64,000 nt of DNA from Photobacterium sp. CCB-ST2H9 (GCF_023151555.2 NZ_CP100426.1:186001-250000); one strand, 5' to 3'; positions 16,009 through 26,120 are shown, counted from the first letter of the stretch. Notes: generated by a model from the sequence alone, not told the origin. Made by a program: numbers and translations.

Positions 16009-17562
16009 TCAGTGATTGTTACTTATTTTTTTTCGTTTTTTGGGCTTTTTCATTTTGTACAGATCAAGCCGACGGTGCTTTAGGTTAGTGACAGAGCCTT
16101 CGTTATGCAATAGTTTTAGCTTGGACAGATCAACATCTGCGAAGATAATCATCTCAGTGTTCGCATCGGCTTCCGTGATGATGGCATCGTGGGGGAAATA
16201 GACGTCAGAAGGGGAAAATACTGCTGACTGTGCATACTGGATGTCGACATTGTCGACCCGGGGCAGGTTACCCACACTACCGCCCAGCGCCACGTAACAC
16301 TCGTTTTCGATCGCTCTGGCCTGACCGCAGATTCGCACGCGCAGATAACCGTTTTTGGTATCCGTCCAAAAGGGAACGAACAGAATCTGTACACCCTGAT
16401 CCGCCAGAAGCCGGCCCAGTTCAGGGAACTCTACGTCGTAGCAAATCAGGATTCCGATCCGTCCGGCATCAGTTTCAAAGACTTTGACTTTATCGCCCCC
16501 GTCAATCACCCAGTCTCTGACTTCATGCGGAGTAATATGGATTTTATACTGCTCATCAATATCTCCGTCCCGGTGCAGCAGATAGGAGATGTTGTAGAGC
16601 TTGTCGTTTTTCAGACAGGGCATACTGCCTGCAATGATGTTGATGTTATAGGTGACAGCCAGTTGTGAAAACCGGTGTCGAATTTCATCCGAAAACTGAC
16701 TGAGGAAACGAATGGCCTCGACAGAATCTTTGTCTCTAGCCAGTCCCATGAGCGGTGCATTAAAAAACTCCGGGAACAGGGCGAAATCCGATTGGTATTT
16801 CGACAGCGAAGACACAAAAAATTCAGCCTGATTCATCAGGTCGTCGACCGAAACGACCCGACGCATGTGCCACTGCACAATCCCCAGGCGGATCAGTGTT
16901 TTTTCCGTCTGATGCACGGAGATATCTTCTTCGTAGAAGATATTGTCCCACTCCAGCAACGTTGCATAGCCTCTGGACTTGGCATCTTCCGGAAGATAAC
17001 GGTTCATCAGACGTTTGACATCAAAATCATTCGCCAGCTGAAAAGAGAGGATGGGATCGTGAATTTCCCGCCGTTTTACTTTCTCAATATATTCAGAAAC
17101 GGGCATATCATCTGAATATTTGTGGTATCCGGGAATGCGGCCGCCCGCCAGAATTGCTTTCAGGTTATTGGCCCTGCACAGTTCTTTCCGGGCTTCATAT
17201 AAACGACGTCCTAATCTCAGTCCCCGGTAATCCGGGTGCACAAACACATCCAGTCCGTATAAAGCATCACCATTGGGGTTGTGGCAGGCCACATCGTTGG
17301 CATCCACAATATCGAGGTACGTATGATTGAGTGAATAGCGGTTATAACTGACTTTGATTGTCAGGGCGGCGGCAATCAGCCTGCCTTTGTCTTCAATACA
17401 GATTTGCCCGTCAGGAAACTGTTTGATGAGTTGCTGAATGGTGGACTTGGGCCAGGCACCCCCGACATCCGGAAAGACCAGATCCATGAGTGTCGCCAGC
17501 TCTTTGTAGTCGGTGAGCTCTATCGGACGAAGGTTCAGTAATGTTGTATTATTCTCTTCCAT
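16009..17562 (-). CDS. GNAT acetyltransferase-nitrilase/carbon-nitrogen hydrolase fusion
   Basis: A 517-residue two-domain enzyme. Residues about 8-165 are a GNAT domain (acetyl-CoA loop near VFVHPDYRGLRLGRRL). Residues about 222-505 are a carbon-nitrogen hydrolase with the triad Glu265 (FPEFFN), Lys340 (EQYKIHIT) and Cys374 (LICYDVEFPE). This fusion is a recognised family of unknown substrate, probably an amidase acting on a small N-acylated or amide compound. ATG 17562 is chosen because the GNAT fold begins eight residues later; the 40 extra upstream codons are low-complexity leader. It is divergent from a secreted helical protein gene. Confidence 0.88.
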   Translation of the reverse strand: MEENNTTLLNLRPIELTDYKELATLMDLVFPDVGGAWPKSTIQQLIKQFPDGQICIEDKGRLIAAALTIKVSYNRYSLNHTYLDIVDANDVACHNPNGDALYGLDVFVHPDYRGLRLGRRLYEARKELCRANNLKAILAGGRIPGYHKYSDDMPVSEYIEKVKRREIHDPILSFQLANDFDVKRLMNRYLPEDAKSRGYATLLEWDNIFYEEDISVHQTEKTLIRLGIVQWHMRRVVSVDDLMNQAEFFVSSLSKYQSDFALFPEFFNAPLMGLARDKDSVEAIRFLSQFSDEIRHRFSQLAVTYNINIIAGSMPCLKNDKLYNISYLLHRDGDIDEQYKIHITPHEVRDWVIDGGDKVKVFETDAGRIGILICYDVEFPELGRLLADQGVQILFVPFWTDTKNGYLRVRICGQARAIENECYVALGGSVGNLPRVDNVDIQYAQSAVFSPSDVYFPHDAIITEADANTEMIIFADVDLSKLKLLHNEGSVTNLKHRRLDLYKMKKPKKRKKISNNH

Positions 17563-17723
17563 AACTGATTGTTTTTCATTGTTGAAACCAATGCTATAAA
17601 GTATGGAACAATCATTGCGATTCGCCAGAAAACACATGATTGACACAATCTGAACAGAGTTTGATTGATCGACCTGGTTCATTCGATCAGACTTTTACTG
17701 ATGACATAAGGCTTGGAGGAAAT

Positions 17724-18215
17724 ATGAAAGCCCGTATGATTCAACGTTACGCTTCTGTCGCTGCATTCTTCTTGTTCCTGGGATTGGCTCCGGTCTCAGT
17801 GAGTGCCGCTGAGCAAGAGAAAGAAAAAACAACCACGTCTGCCGAAGAAATCAGCCAGGAAACCCAGCAATTGCTGACGTCGCTGAAAGACTATTCGATT
17901 GAGCAGAAAGATGAAGCCATGAAGGCGACCAAAGACGGTCTGGACACGCTGGACGCGCATATTGAGGAGCTTCAGGCCAAAATTGATAAAGACTGGGACA
18001 ATATGGATCAGGCGGCCCGGGAAAAAGCGCGCAACAGCCTGAAACTGATGCAGGAACAGCGTGTGAAGCTTGCCGAATGGTATGGCAGCATGAAAAGCAG
18101 TTCTGCCGGGGCATGGGAACATGTCAAAGAAGGTTTTTCAGGCGCTTACGACAGCCTGAGTGAAGCCTGGCAGAAAGCCAGTGAAGAGTTCAGTGACGAA
18201 GAAGAGAAAGAGTAG
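17724..18215 (+). CDS. Secreted helical stress protein (sll1863-like)
   Basis: A 163-residue exported protein with a signal peptide (about 1-27, cleaving near VSAAEQ) and an almost wholly helical, highly charged mature part. Two coiled-coil stretches (about 35-75 and 78-115) are followed by GAWEHVKEGFSGAYDSLSEAWQKASEEF, the block shared with the sll1863 family of stress-response proteins. An acidic tail (DEEEKE) ends it. ATG 17724 follows TGGAGGAAAT; the frame open from TTG 17640 is not needed. The molecular role is unknown. It is divergent from the GNAT-nitrilase gene, with a 161-bp shared promoter region. Confidence 0.75.
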   Translation: MKARMIQRYASVAAFFLFLGLAPVSVSAAEQEKEKTTTSAEEISQETQQLLTSLKDYSIEQKDEAMKATKDGLDTLDAHIEELQAKIDKDWDNMDQAAREKARNSLKLMQEQRVKLAEWYGSMKSSSAGAWEHVKEGFSGAYDSLSEAWQKASEEFSDEEEKE

Positions 18216-18234
18216 TCTCGGCCTCTCCTACGTG

Positions 18235-18273
18235 AAAAATCGCCCCTGATTCCTGAACGATGAGCCAGGGGCG
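18235..18273 (-). terminator. Terminator of LysR gene (minus strand)
   Basis: CGCCCCTG (18241-18248) pairs with CAGGGGCG (18266-18273). On the minus strand the stem is followed by ATTTTTC, so it terminates the LysR gene ending at 18293. It may also stop the convergent gene. Confidence 0.7.
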
Positions 18274-18292
18274 GCTTGCCTGAAACATCATT

Positions 18293-19210
18293 TCAACGGC
18301 TTGTTCTGAAAGCGGGCGGCACCTCCAGATACTGCACATGTTCAATGAACGCCTTCATTCTTGCCGACAGCATGGTCCGGTCCCGGTACATCATCCAAAT
18401 CGACTTTGCTTCACCAGCCCAGTCCGGTAACAGGCGGGTCAGACCTGCCCGGGTTAACGCATCGGTTTCGAAGTAGTAAGCGGGCATCCAGGTGATGCCC
18501 AGACCTTCTGCTGCTGCGTCGCGGGCAACATGGATGTCGTTCACGGTCAGGGCTGTTTCTTCAAGCGGCAGGTTGAAGCGTTCACCGCTTTTGCCGTTCG
18601 TCATCAACCACGAGGGAGTATGACCGGCCGCGATCAGCCTGTGGCTGCTTAATTGCCGAGGATGCAGAATGGGATCGTGCTGACTTAAATACATTTGCGA
18701 CGCACAAAGCACAAAAGGGGTTTGCCACAGCTTCTTCGCAATCCATTCACTATCTGCCAGTTCACCAGCTCTGAAGGCTACATCAAATTCTTTCATCACC
18801 AGATTTTCGAGCTCATTGCTGAGGACCAGTTCCAGCTGGACTTCAGGGTAACGCTTCATAAAGTCGTAAAAACAGCGTTTGAGCCATTCCTGTGTCATGT
18901 TGACTGGCGCTGTGATGCGAATTTTACCGGTTAACCTTTGTTTCTGATGGTCTGTCTGAACCTGTGCCTGTTCCAGTTCATGGATCAGGGGCTGACAGAG
19001 CGAAAAATAAGTTTTGCCTTCTTTGGTCAGCGAGAAATAGTGCGCGCTGCGGTTCAGCAAGCGGCACTGGAGCTGAGTTTCAAGGTTTTTGATCCTGCGG
19101 CTGAGTGTTGCCAGCGGAATGCCTGTGATCTCGGCCGCCTGAGTCAGGCTCTGACAGGCAGCGGCTTTGACGAACAGCCGCATGTCATCCAGGGAATAAT
19201 TACTTCTCAT
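18293..19210 (-). CDS. LysR-family transcriptional regulator
   Basis: A 305-residue LysR regulator with an N-terminal helix-turn-helix (about 1-62: LDDMRLFVKAAACQSLTQAAEITGIPLATLSRRIKNLE) and an effector domain starting at GKIRITAPVNMTQEWL. It is divergent from a DMT exporter gene 92 bp away, which it probably controls. The shared interval contains CATATGTG and related AT-rich dyads but no single convincing site. A strong hairpin terminator follows its stop. Confidence 0.9.
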   Translation of the reverse strand: MRSNYSLDDMRLFVKAAACQSLTQAAEITGIPLATLSRRIKNLETQLQCRLLNRSAHYFSLTKEGKTYFSLCQPLIHELEQAQVQTDHQKQRLTGKIRITAPVNMTQEWLKRCFYDFMKRYPEVQLELVLSNELENLVMKEFDVAFRAGELADSEWIAKKLWQTPFVLCASQMYLSQHDPILHPRQLSSHRLIAAGHTPSWLMTNGKSGERFNLPLEETALTVNDIHVARDAAAEGLGITWMPAYYFETDALTRAGLTRLLPDWAGEAKSIWMMYRDRTMLSARMKAFIEHVQYLEVPPAFRTSR

Positions 19211-19302
19211 ATATGGGATTAAACTTCCGAATAATCACCATTAACTACCATATGTGAAATCGATAATCTACGCCAACCCTGAACTGATGTGGATAAATAC
19301 AG

Positions 19303-20205
19303 ATGCAATCTCAAACTTTTGCCTGGCTGATGGTGTTTTCAGCTGTCTTTCTGTGGGGCAGTAATTTTCATGCGATCACCGGGCTGAATCATTCCCCGAC
19401 GCCGCTCAGTGCCGCAGCTTTTCGTTTTCTGCTGGCCGCGGTCATTCTTTTATTGTTGCGTGCCTTCCGGAAAAAGCCGGAGTCGGTTCTGACGTTCAGT
19501 CAGCAGCTCAAACTCATTATTCTGGGAGGGATTGGCGTTTTCATTTTTAATTCAGCCATGTTTATTGGCCTGACGATGACGAGTGCGTTGAATGGCGCAC
19601 TGATTATGGGGGCAACCCCGGCTGTCGGATTAATTCTGTCTCGGTTGGTTTTTGGCAGTCGTATCCGAAACTGGCAGTGGTTTGGATTACTCATTGGCTT
19701 TATCGGTGTGTATCTGGTTGTGACTAAGGGGCAGGTTCTGGGTGTCGTGTTATCCGCAGGGGATAGTTTCATTGCCATCTCATGTCTGTCGGGCTGTTTA
19801 TTTACCGTACTGGTGAAGCGATGGCTGCCGGAAGTTCCGGCGGGGCAACTGACACGATGGACGATCACCTCAGGCGCGCTGATGATAGGCGTATTTGCCT
19901 GGCTCAGAGAAGATGTGGTGTCACAGGTGATGCAGTTAAATATTCAGTCCGGCTTGTTGCTGGTGTATATGGCGGTGGCAGGGACGGTGATGGCTTACTA
20001 CAGCTGGCTTCACGGGAATCTGTGTCTGGGGCCGGAGAAAACCACACTGGCGTTTAACCTGGTTCCTGTTTGTACTTTGCTGATTGGCATGGCACTGGGA
20101 CAGTTCCCGGCCCCCGTGCAGGTGCTGGGCATGGTGACGGTGCTTGTCGGGATGTTGTTTACTTCACTGGTGCCGTTTATCCGTCAGAAGGGGCAGACGG
20201 CTTAA
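19303..20205 (+). CDS. DMT-superfamily exporter (EamA type)
   Basis: A 300-residue EamA transporter with ten predicted helices in two repeats (first helix WLMVFSAVFLWGSNFHAITGL; second repeat from about 145). The conserved WGSNF and the NLVPVCTLLIGM helix near the end are typical of the YdcZ/RhaT-like exporters often paired with a divergent LysR gene. The cargo is unknown. It is only distantly like the DMT protein at 7 kb, so the two are not a recent duplication. A hairpin shared with the convergent urea operon lies 24 bp after its stop. Confidence 0.85.
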   Translation: MQSQTFAWLMVFSAVFLWGSNFHAITGLNHSPTPLSAAAFRFLLAAVILLLLRAFRKKPESVLTFSQQLKLIILGGIGVFIFNSAMFIGLTMTSALNGALIMGATPAVGLILSRLVFGSRIRNWQWFGLLIGFIGVYLVVTKGQVLGVVLSAGDSFIAISCLSGCLFTVLVKRWLPEVPAGQLTRWTITSGALMIGVFAWLREDVVSQVMQLNIQSGLLLVYMAVAGTVMAYYSWLHGNLCLGPEKTTLAFNLVPVCTLLIGMALGQFPAPVQVLGMVTVLVGMLFTSLVPFIRQKGQTA

Positions 20206-20229
20206 GTGAGAAAACGATAGTCAATCAAA

Positions 20230-20262
20230 GGGGACAGACCGCATTGCAAACGGCCTGTCCCC
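20230..20262. terminator. Hairpin at the 3' end of the urease operon
   Basis: GGGGACAG-a-CCG (20230-20241) pairs with CGG-c-CTGTCCCC (20251-20262). On the minus strand the stem is followed by TTTGATT. It lies 10 bp past the ureG stop and 24 bp past the convergent DMT gene. The GGGGACAG arms resemble the REP-like repeats near 55 kb, so it may be a recruited repeat used as terminator. Confidence 0.6.
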
Positions 20263-20271
20263 GAACTTTCC

Positions 20272-20913
20272 TCAGGAAACCCGGGCATCAGGTTCATTTG
20301 CCTGCTTCAACATGCCTGCGGTTTCAATAAATTCAATAATCGTTTCCAGCCCCTGTTTTTCTTTCAGATTGGTAAATACATAGGGCTTATTCGGACGCAT
20401 CCGCTGTGTGTCTGCTTCCATGACTTCAAGCGATGCGCCGACATAAGGGGCAAGGTCAATTTTGTTGATCACCAGCAGATCTGAACGGGTGATCCCCGGG
20501 CCGCCCTTTCTGGGAATTTTTTCACCCTCGGCCACATCAATGACGTAGATAGTCAGATCGGCCAGCTCCGGGCTGAAGGTGGCACTCAGGTTGTCACCGC
20601 CGCTTTCGACAAAAACCACGTCCAGATTTTTGTGTCTTTTGGCCAGTTCTTCTACCGCGGCCAGATTCATCGAGGCATCTTCACGAATGGCTGTATGGGG
20701 GCAGCCGCCGGTCTCAACGCCTAGAATACGGTCGGCATCCAGCGCTTCGGCCCGGGTCAGGATTTTTGCATCTTCCTGGGTGTAAATGTCATTGGTGACG
20801 ACCGCAATGTTATAGGTATCTCGAATCGCCTTACACAGGACCTCCAGCAGTGCGGTTTTACCTGAACCGACCGGGCCGCCGATACCAATGCGCAAAGGTT
20901 GTTTGTAATCCAT
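20272..20913 (-). CDS. ureG: Urease accessory GTPase UreG
   Basis: A 213-residue SIMIBI-class GTPase that couples GTP hydrolysis to nickel delivery into apo-urease with UreD, UreF and UreE. The P-loop is GGPVGSGKT (12-20). The nickel-binding CPH motif is Cys71-Pro-His73 in [13 protein letters not shown]. The [17 protein letters not shown] switch block and [11 protein letters not shown] complete the set. It is the last gene of the operon, 12 bp after ureF, and followed by a hairpin. Confidence 0.97.
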   Translation of the reverse strand: MDYKQPLRIGIGGPVGSGKTALLEVLCKAIRDTYNIAVVTNDIYTQEDAKILTRAEALDADRILGVETGGCPHTAIREDASMNLAAVEELAKRHKNLDVVFVESGGDNLSATFSPELADLTIYVIDVAEGEKIPRKGGPGITRSDLLVINKIDLAPYVGASLEVMEADTQRMRPNKPYVFTNLKEKQGLETIIEFIETAGMLKQANEPDARVS

Positions 20914-20925
20914 GTTCTTGTCTCC

Positions 20926-21603
20926 TCAGGAACGGAATAAGCGTGTGTATTGGGTTTCATGCTGACTGGAAGCAATCGCCTGCGCTGGTGCAAAGCTGCA
21001 GACGGCGTCATCTGGAATCAGGGCGGATCGGGCAACAGCATCGGTCAGCACCGTCGCGAGATCGAGCAACAGTTGCTGACCGGCAGTCTGGCCGAGCGGA
21101 ATCAGTTTGACGCCTGCCATGGTGGTATTTTCCAGCCAGCTCCACAGATATCCCCGGCAGAGGGCGTCTATCTCAATGCCCCAGTGTGTGGCTGCCAGTG
21201 CAAAGCCGGAAAGCTGATTGTCTTCCACCAGTCCCGCATGCGTTGGCAACGGAATGTCCAGTTGTTGCAGCAGGGTGGCCGTTGCCTTTCCTCGCTGTTT
21301 TTCTTCCAGTCTCAGTTCTCTGGTTTCCCGGCTGGCATACAACCATTGATTCCAGCGGGCGACTTCCGGCAGGTCCTCCGATTTCCAGGCCCGATAAAGT
21401 CGCCTGAGCACGGGGAGTTCGAGTGTCACCAGACTTTGATTGAGCATGTCTTTCAGCCAGTCCCCCAGCGAGGTTTTGTCAGAGACCCAGCCGCGTTCAA
21501 CTGCCCACTCCAGCCCTTGCGAATAAGTAAAAGCGCCAATCGGCAGGGAAGGGCTGATGAGCTGAAAAAGCCGGAACTCGGCCGTTGGATCGTGCATCTT
21601 CAC
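20926..21603 (-). CDS. ureF: Urease accessory protein UreF
   Basis: A 225-residue all-helical chaperone that bridges UreD and UreG in the urease activation complex. Family blocks are LFQLISPSLPIGAFTYSQGLEWAVERGW near the N-terminus, ETRELRLEEKQRG in the middle, and the C-terminal PLGQTAGQQLLLDLATVL. The C-terminal tail needed for UreG contact is present. The start overlaps the end of ureJ by four bases (ATGA), indicating translational coupling. Confidence 0.96.
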   Translation of the reverse strand: MKMHDPTAEFRLFQLISPSLPIGAFTYSQGLEWAVERGWVSDKTSLGDWLKDMLNQSLVTLELPVLRRLYRAWKSEDLPEVARWNQWLYASRETRELRLEEKQRGKATATLLQQLDIPLPTHAGLVEDNQLSGFALAATHWGIEIDALCRGYLWSWLENTTMAGVKLIPLGQTAGQQLLLDLATVLTDAVARSALIPDDAVCSFAPAQAIASSQHETQYTRLFRS

Positions 21604-22196
21604 GAAGCCAGTGCCAGCATCACGCCACTGAATGCCAGGACCGGGCTCAGCCAGCGTGCCGGGACTGCACGACCGATCAGGTGGCCGGTGATGAGCAGAC
21701 CGGTGGCGCTGACCAGCATTCCCGGTGCGAAAGCCAATAACGCGGATGCCGGTGCTTCAACCCCATGCGCCCAGCCGTGCGCCAGTAACATCACCACCGA
21801 GAGGATTGCACCGACGGTTGCCAGATGGCTGCGTCCGGAAGCTTTGAATCCCAGTGCGGCGGCGGCCACAAACACTGACCCCAGAATCAGGCTCTCCATC
21901 CCGGTAAAAGCCCCGGTCAGGGCGCCGAATGACAGGCCAAGAAGAATACTCAGCAGCGCGCTGACGATCAGGGAAAGCTGTTTCTTCAGTCCCGGCGTTT
22001 GAGCCGAAATGAAACCGATCCCGAGCAGCATGGCGAGATGATCCAACCCGGTGAGGGGATGTGTCACGCCCGCCATGAAAGAATCAACGATGGCACCGGT
22101 TTCCTGACCGTGGCCGACATGGGCGAAAGCGGGGGCTGCCACTAAGGCGCCAAGAGTAAAAATGACAAGACGGTGCTGATTTGAAAGCTGGCTCAT
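21600..22196 (-). CDS. ureJ: HupE/UreJ-family nickel permease
   Basis: A 198-residue membrane protein of the HupE/UreJ family, thought to bring nickel (or cobalt) across the inner membrane. It has a signal-like first helix ending AFAHVGHG, the conserved HPLTGLDHLAMLLGIG motif, and about six membrane helices. The periplasmic HVGHG histidines may help capture metal. It lies between ureE and ureF, so its expression is tied to urease maturation and the nickel role is well supported by context. Confidence 0.92.
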   Translation of the reverse strand: MSQLSNQHRLVIFTLGALVAAPAFAHVGHGQETGAIVDSFMAGVTHPLTGLDHLAMLLGIGFISAQTPGLKKQLSLIVSALLSILLGLSFGALTGAFTGMESLILGSVFVAAAALGFKASGRSHLATVGAILSVVMLLAHGWAHGVEAPASALLAFAPGMLVSATGLLITGHLIGRAVPARWLSPVLAFSGVMLALAS

Positions 22197-22253
22197 GTGA
22201 AGTTCCTTTTCTGATTTGGGTGGTGTTGAACAAGGTGCTGCGGGCTGCGCAAT

Positions 22254-22748
22254 TTAGTGTTCGTGTTCAGGGTGGTGATGATGGCTGTGGCCACCGTGCT
22301 GGCCGCCATAAGCACCGGATTCCGGCTCAAACGGTGCCTGTTCTACCGTGACGGTGCCGCCAAGGCCATGAACCATGTCATCCAGCACATGATCATGCTG
22401 ATACCGCAGCCAGCCCGGCTGGATTTGCAGCGGAACATGCCGGTTGCCCAAGTGGTAACACAGGCGTGCCAGCAGGTGAGGGTCGGCGCAGTACACGGTC
22501 GAGACCGACTCCGGCGCTGCGAGGACAGTCACCGCAATCCCGTTGTCATTGGTAAGCAAATCACCGTCCCGGAGAATGTAGCCGCGGGGCAGGAAGAGTC
22601 CGGCGTCTCGGCCATCATCCAGCGTGACTTTCAGACGGCTTTTAATCCGGGCATCTATCGGCAGACTCAGCGTCACATCAAAGTGGCTGTCCGGCCGTTC
22701 AGCAGCCGGGATGAAGCGGGTTAATTCAATCATGGTTGCATCCTGCAA
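22254..22748 (-). CDS. ureE: Urease nickel metallochaperone UreE
   Basis: A 164-residue dimeric nickel carrier. The N-terminal peptide-binding domain (about 1-75: [26 protein letters not shown]) is followed by the metal-binding domain with [22 protein letters not shown]. The C-terminal tail is histidine-rich ([14 protein letters not shown]), a high-capacity nickel store. It starts 22 bp after ureC. The spacing before ureJ is 57 bp, the widest within the ure section apart from joints around ureA. Confidence 0.96.
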   Translation of the reverse strand: MQDATMIELTRFIPAAERPDSHFDVTLSLPIDARIKSRLKVTLDDGRDAGLFLPRGYILRDGDLLTNDNGIAVTVLAAPESVSTVYCADPHLLARLCYHLGNRHVPLQIQPGWLRYQHDHVLDDMVHGLGGTVTVEQAPFEPESGAYGGQHGGHSHHHHPEHEH

Positions 22749-22769
22749 TGTTTATCAGAGGAAGAGGAG

Positions 22770-24473
22770 TCAGAATAAGAAATAGCGTTGTGCCATCGGT
22801 AATTCGGTGGCGGGTTCACACACCAGTAATTCGCCATCAGCGCGGACCTGATACGTCTGGGAATCGACCTCAATTTTCGGCAGCCAGTCGTTGAGTTTCA
22901 TGTCTGCTTTACGGAGGGTGCGGCAGCCTTTGACCACGCCAATCTTGCTTTGCAGCCCCAGTGAATGTGCGACGCCTTCTTTATAGGCTTGCTGAGACAG
23001 GAACAGCATGGACGTCTGCTGGCTGGCTTTGCCGAAGCTGCCGAACATCGGGCGGTAATGCACGGGCTGTGGTGTCGGGATGGAGGCGTTGGGATCGCCC
23101 ATTGGTGCGGCGGCAATCATTCCGCCTTTGAGAATGGCGCTTGGCTTGATGCCGAAGAATGCCGGTTTCCAGAGCACGAGATCCGCTAGCTTGCCGACTT
23201 CCACCGAGCCGACTTCATGGCTGATGCCATGCGTAATGGCTGGGTTGATGGTGTATTTGGCAATGTAGCGTTTCAGGCGAAAGTTATCATGCTGCGCGGG
23301 ATCTTCTTGCAGGCTGCCGCGCTGGACTTTCATCTTATGGGCGGTCTGCCAGGTGCGGGTGATCACTTCGCCCACACGCCCCATGGCTTGAGAGTCGGAA
23401 GAAATCATCGAAAAGGCGCCCAGATCATGCAGGATATCTTCGGCTGCAATGGTTTCCCGGCGGATACGGGACTCCGCAAAGGCGACATCTTCCGCAATCG
23501 ACGGATTGAGATGATGACACACCATCAGCATGTCGAGGTGCTCATCTACGGTGTTGATGGTGTAAGGCCGGGTCGGATTCGTTGAGGAAGGCAGCACGTT
23601 GGCAATCCCGGCCGCACGGATGATATCGGGCGCATGACCACCGCCGGCCCCTTCGGTGTGGTAGGTGTGAATGACACGATCGCCGATTGCAGCCAGCGTG
23701 GATTCCACAAAGCCGGACTCATTCAGGGTATCGGTATGAATCGCGACCTGGACATCGGTTTGTTCAGCCACGTTCAGACAGCAGTCGATGGATGCAGGTG
23801 TGGTGCCCCAGTCTTCGTGCAGTTTGAGACCGATTGCGCCTGCGGCGACCTGTTCGTGTAGTGCTTCCGGCAGACTGCCGTTTCCTTTGCCCAGCAGGCC
23901 AAAATTCATGGGAAAGCTGTCCAGAGATTCCAGCATCCGGTGGATGTTCCACGGACCCGGGGTACAGGTGGTCGCATTGGTGCCGGTTGCAGGGCCGGTT
24001 CCGCCGCCAATCATGGTCGTGATGCCGGACATCAGCGCTTCTTCAATTTGCTGGGGGCAGATGAAGTGAATATGCGCATCTATGCCCCCGGCCGTCAGGA
24101 TCTGGCCTTCACCGGCAATGATTTCTGTGCCGGGGCCGATGATGATATCGACATTGGGCTGAATATCCGGGTTTCCGGCTTTGCCGATGGCCTGAATCCG
24201 GCCATGTTTGACGGCGATATCGGCTTTGACGATTCCCCAGTAGTCGAGAATCACGGCATTGGTGATCACCAGATCCGGAGTCTGCGAGGACGGGCGCTGG
24301 CTCTGGCCCATGCCGTCACGGATCACCTTACCCCCGCCAAATTTCACTTCATCACCGTAAACGGTGAAGTCTTTTTCGACTTCCAGCCACAGTTCAGTAT
24401 CTGCGAGCCGCAGTTTGTCACCTGTTGTCGGGCCGAACATCTCCCCGTAAGCTTGTCGGGACATCCTTGCCAT
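22770..24473 (-). CDS. ureC: Urease alpha subunit UreC
   Basis: A 567-residue catalytic subunit that hydrolyses urea to ammonia and carbamate. Every active-site residue falls at the classical Klebsiella number: nickel ligands His134, His136, His246, His272 and Asp360, carbamylated Lys217 in GLKLHEDWG, and flap residues Cys319 and His320 in MVCHHL. The enzyme should therefore be fully active once matured. It lies two bases after ureB in the order ureABC, typical of separate-subunit bacterial ureases. Confidence 0.99.
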   Translation of the reverse strand: MARMSRQAYGEMFGPTTGDKLRLADTELWLEVEKDFTVYGDEVKFGGGKVIRDGMGQSQRPSSQTPDLVITNAVILDYWGIVKADIAVKHGRIQAIGKAGNPDIQPNVDIIIGPGTEIIAGEGQILTAGGIDAHIHFICPQQIEEALMSGITTMIGGGTGPATGTNATTCTPGPWNIHRMLESLDSFPMNFGLLGKGNGSLPEALHEQVAAGAIGLKLHEDWGTTPASIDCCLNVAEQTDVQVAIHTDTLNESGFVESTLAAIGDRVIHTYHTEGAGGGHAPDIIRAAGIANVLPSSTNPTRPYTINTVDEHLDMLMVCHHLNPSIAEDVAFAESRIRRETIAAEDILHDLGAFSMISSDSQAMGRVGEVITRTWQTAHKMKVQRGSLQEDPAQHDNFRLKRYIAKYTINPAITHGISHEVGSVEVGKLADLVLWKPAFFGIKPSAILKGGMIAAAPMGDPNASIPTPQPVHYRPMFGSFGKASQQTSMLFLSQQAYKEGVAHSLGLQSKIGVVKGCRTLRKADMKLNDWLPKIEVDSQTYQVRADGELLVCEPATELPMAQRYFLF

Positions 24474-24475
24474 AT

Positions 24476-24862
24476 TCAGTTCTCTCCCTGCGGTTTATTG
24501 AACACTTCAACGGACGTGGCAGTATCCAGCTCACCCATGACTTTGCCCTGAAAACCAAACACTTTGCGATCACCGGCAAAAGCAACCAGCTCTACAGTGC
24601 GGCGCTGACCCGGTTCAAAGCGTACAGCTGTTCCGGCGGCGATATTGAGACGAAATCCCTGGGCTGTTTCCCGATCAAACTGCAGGGATTCATTTGCTTC
24701 GTAAAAATGGTAGTGCGAGCCGATTTGTACCGGACGATCGCCGAGATTGGCGACGCTGATGGTGCAGGTTTCCCGCCCGGCATTGAGGGTGATTTCACCT
24801 GCTGCAGTCCGGAGTTCACCGGGGATCAGAGGTGTTGTCGTTGGGTGTCTGTCCTTCGTCAT
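24476..24862 (-). CDS. ureB: Urease beta subunit UreB
   Basis: A 128-residue non-catalytic subunit with the family block [41 protein letters not shown] and [15 protein letters not shown] 24862 is preceded by AGGACAGG. It adds about 12 residues before the usual IPGE start; a frame open further upstream overlaps ureA and is unlikely. It interlocks with UreA and UreC in the trimer of trimers. Confidence 0.96.
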   Translation of the reverse strand: MTKDRHPTTTPLIPGELRTAAGEITLNAGRETCTISVANLGDRPVQIGSHYHFYEANESLQFDRETAQGFRLNIAAGTAVRFEPGQRRTVELVAFAGDRKVFGFQGKVMGELDTATSVEVFNKPQGEN

Positions 24863-24902
24863 GATGGTGCCTGTCCTGAAAATAGTCCTGAGAAAATGTG
24901 GC

Positions 24903-25205
24903 TTAAACAATCGGCTCGTGAACGGTGACCAGCTTGGTGCCGTCCGGAAACGTGGCTTCGACCTGCACGTCGTGGATCATGGCGGCGACACCGTCCATGA
25001 CATCGTCCTGGGTCAGAATGGTGCGTCCGTAATCCATCAGTTCGGCCACGGTTTGGCCTTCACGGGCGCCTTCCAGGATGGCGGCACTGATGAGTGCAAC
25101 TGCTTCAGGGTAATTCAGCTTCAGCCCTTTGGCTTTACGGCGTTCTGCCAGCAGTCCCGCAGTGAATATCAGTAACTTATCTTTTTCTCTGGGTGTCAGT
25201 TCCAT
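24903..25205 (-). CDS. ureA: Urease gamma subunit UreA
   Basis: A 100-residue small urease subunit starting [23 protein letters not shown], with the [19 protein letters not shown] and [21 protein letters not shown] blocks, full length for the family. It begins 18 bp after the ureD stop and lies 40 bp ahead of ureB. Confidence 0.98.
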   Translation of the reverse strand: MELTPREKDKLLIFTAGLLAERRKAKGLKLNYPEAVALISAAILEGAREGQTVAELMDYGRTILTQDDVMDGVAAMIHDVQVEATFPDGTKLVTVHEPIV

Positions 25206-25223
25206 TCGATGTCCTTGATTCCA

Positions 25224-26120
25224 TTAAGTGGCCCAGATTCGGGGCGGCAGCGGCCAGGTGCCATACCAGTGCGCACGGGTGTGCTGCCAGATCCGGGTGA
25301 ACAGTTGGAACAGCGGCTCTGTGCCCTGCGCCAGTGCACGGACGGCGATCAGGCCGTCGATTTCCGTCACGCCTGCGATGGTATTGCTTTGATTCCCGGC
25401 CAGTTTCTGTTGATTTAGCAAATCCTGTACCACGGTGAGCAAACCTTCGGTATCTCCGGCTATCAGCAAGGTGGCATTCATGGCGAAATCCCGCAGACTG
25501 GCGGCTCTGGCAGGATCGGCGCTTTGCGTCTCGAGGTTAATTCCTTCTGCAAGCATTAAGGTTTCACCAAGAAAAACCCGGCAATTTCCAAAGACATGCC
25601 CCACATTGAAGCACTCATTCAGTGCAGGCCGCCCAAAACAGTGCATCTCCCAGCCGATAAAGCGTCCGCCCGGTGCAATGTGAATATCGGTGCTGAATCT
25701 GACCTGTGCTCCGGGAAAATGAATGTTTTCCTGCGGCAGCCATTCCAGCACGGCGTCCGGCGCGACACGGAGTACCTGATGCTGGCGGGCATACTGTCCG
25801 GCTGAGCGGTAAAATTTGGTTGCACCGGGGGTGGTCACCAGCGCGTGCGCCCGTTCGCTGACCTGAGCCTGGATGGTGAGCTGATCACCGCCCACGACGC
25901 CGCCCGGCGGGTGAAGCAGATAGGTATGGCAAACCGGGCCTTCGGGATAGAGGGGGCGCTGCACCGCAAGCGGCCCTTTCTGACTGCGTTCCCTGAGGAC
26001 GGTCTTATCGCCCCGATCCGCAAAGCCGAGGCGGATCTCTGCCTGCCAGCCCGATTGGTTTTCTGACAATATTGCTGTCCTCGTCAGATTGGCCTCCGAT
26101 AGGTGAGTGCTGGCGGTCAT
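25224..26120 (-). CDS. ureD: Urease accessory protein UreD
   Basis: A 298-residue scaffold (UreD/UreH) that binds apo-urease and receives nickel from the UreF-UreG complex. Family blocks seen are GWQAEIRLGFADRGDKTVLRERSQKGPLAVQRPLYPEG, LLHPPGGVVGGDQL and TTPGATKFYRSAG, each characteristic. Its ATG overlaps the urtE stop by four bases (26117-26120). This translationally joins the transporter half of the operon to the urease half. Confidence 0.96.
   Translation of the reverse strand: MTASTHLSEANLTRTAILSENQSGWQAEIRLGFADRGDKTVLRERSQKGPLAVQRPLYPEGPVCHTYLLHPPGGVVGGDQLTIQAQVSERAHALVTTPGATKFYRSAGQYARQHQVLRVAPDAVLEWLPQENIHFPGAQVRFSTDIHIAPGGRFIGWEMHCFGRPALNECFNVGHVFGNCRVFLGETLMLAEGINLETQSADPARAASLRDFAMNATLLIAGDTEGLLTVVQDLLNQQKLAGNQSNTIAGVTEIDGLIAVRALAQGTEPLFQLFTRIWQHTRAHWYGTWPLPPRIWAT

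Noticed and set aside
20950..22002. 350-codon plus-strand frame opposite ureF and ureJ
   Set aside because: It is the antisense shadow of two certain genes in GC-biased codons; no ribosome site or domain.
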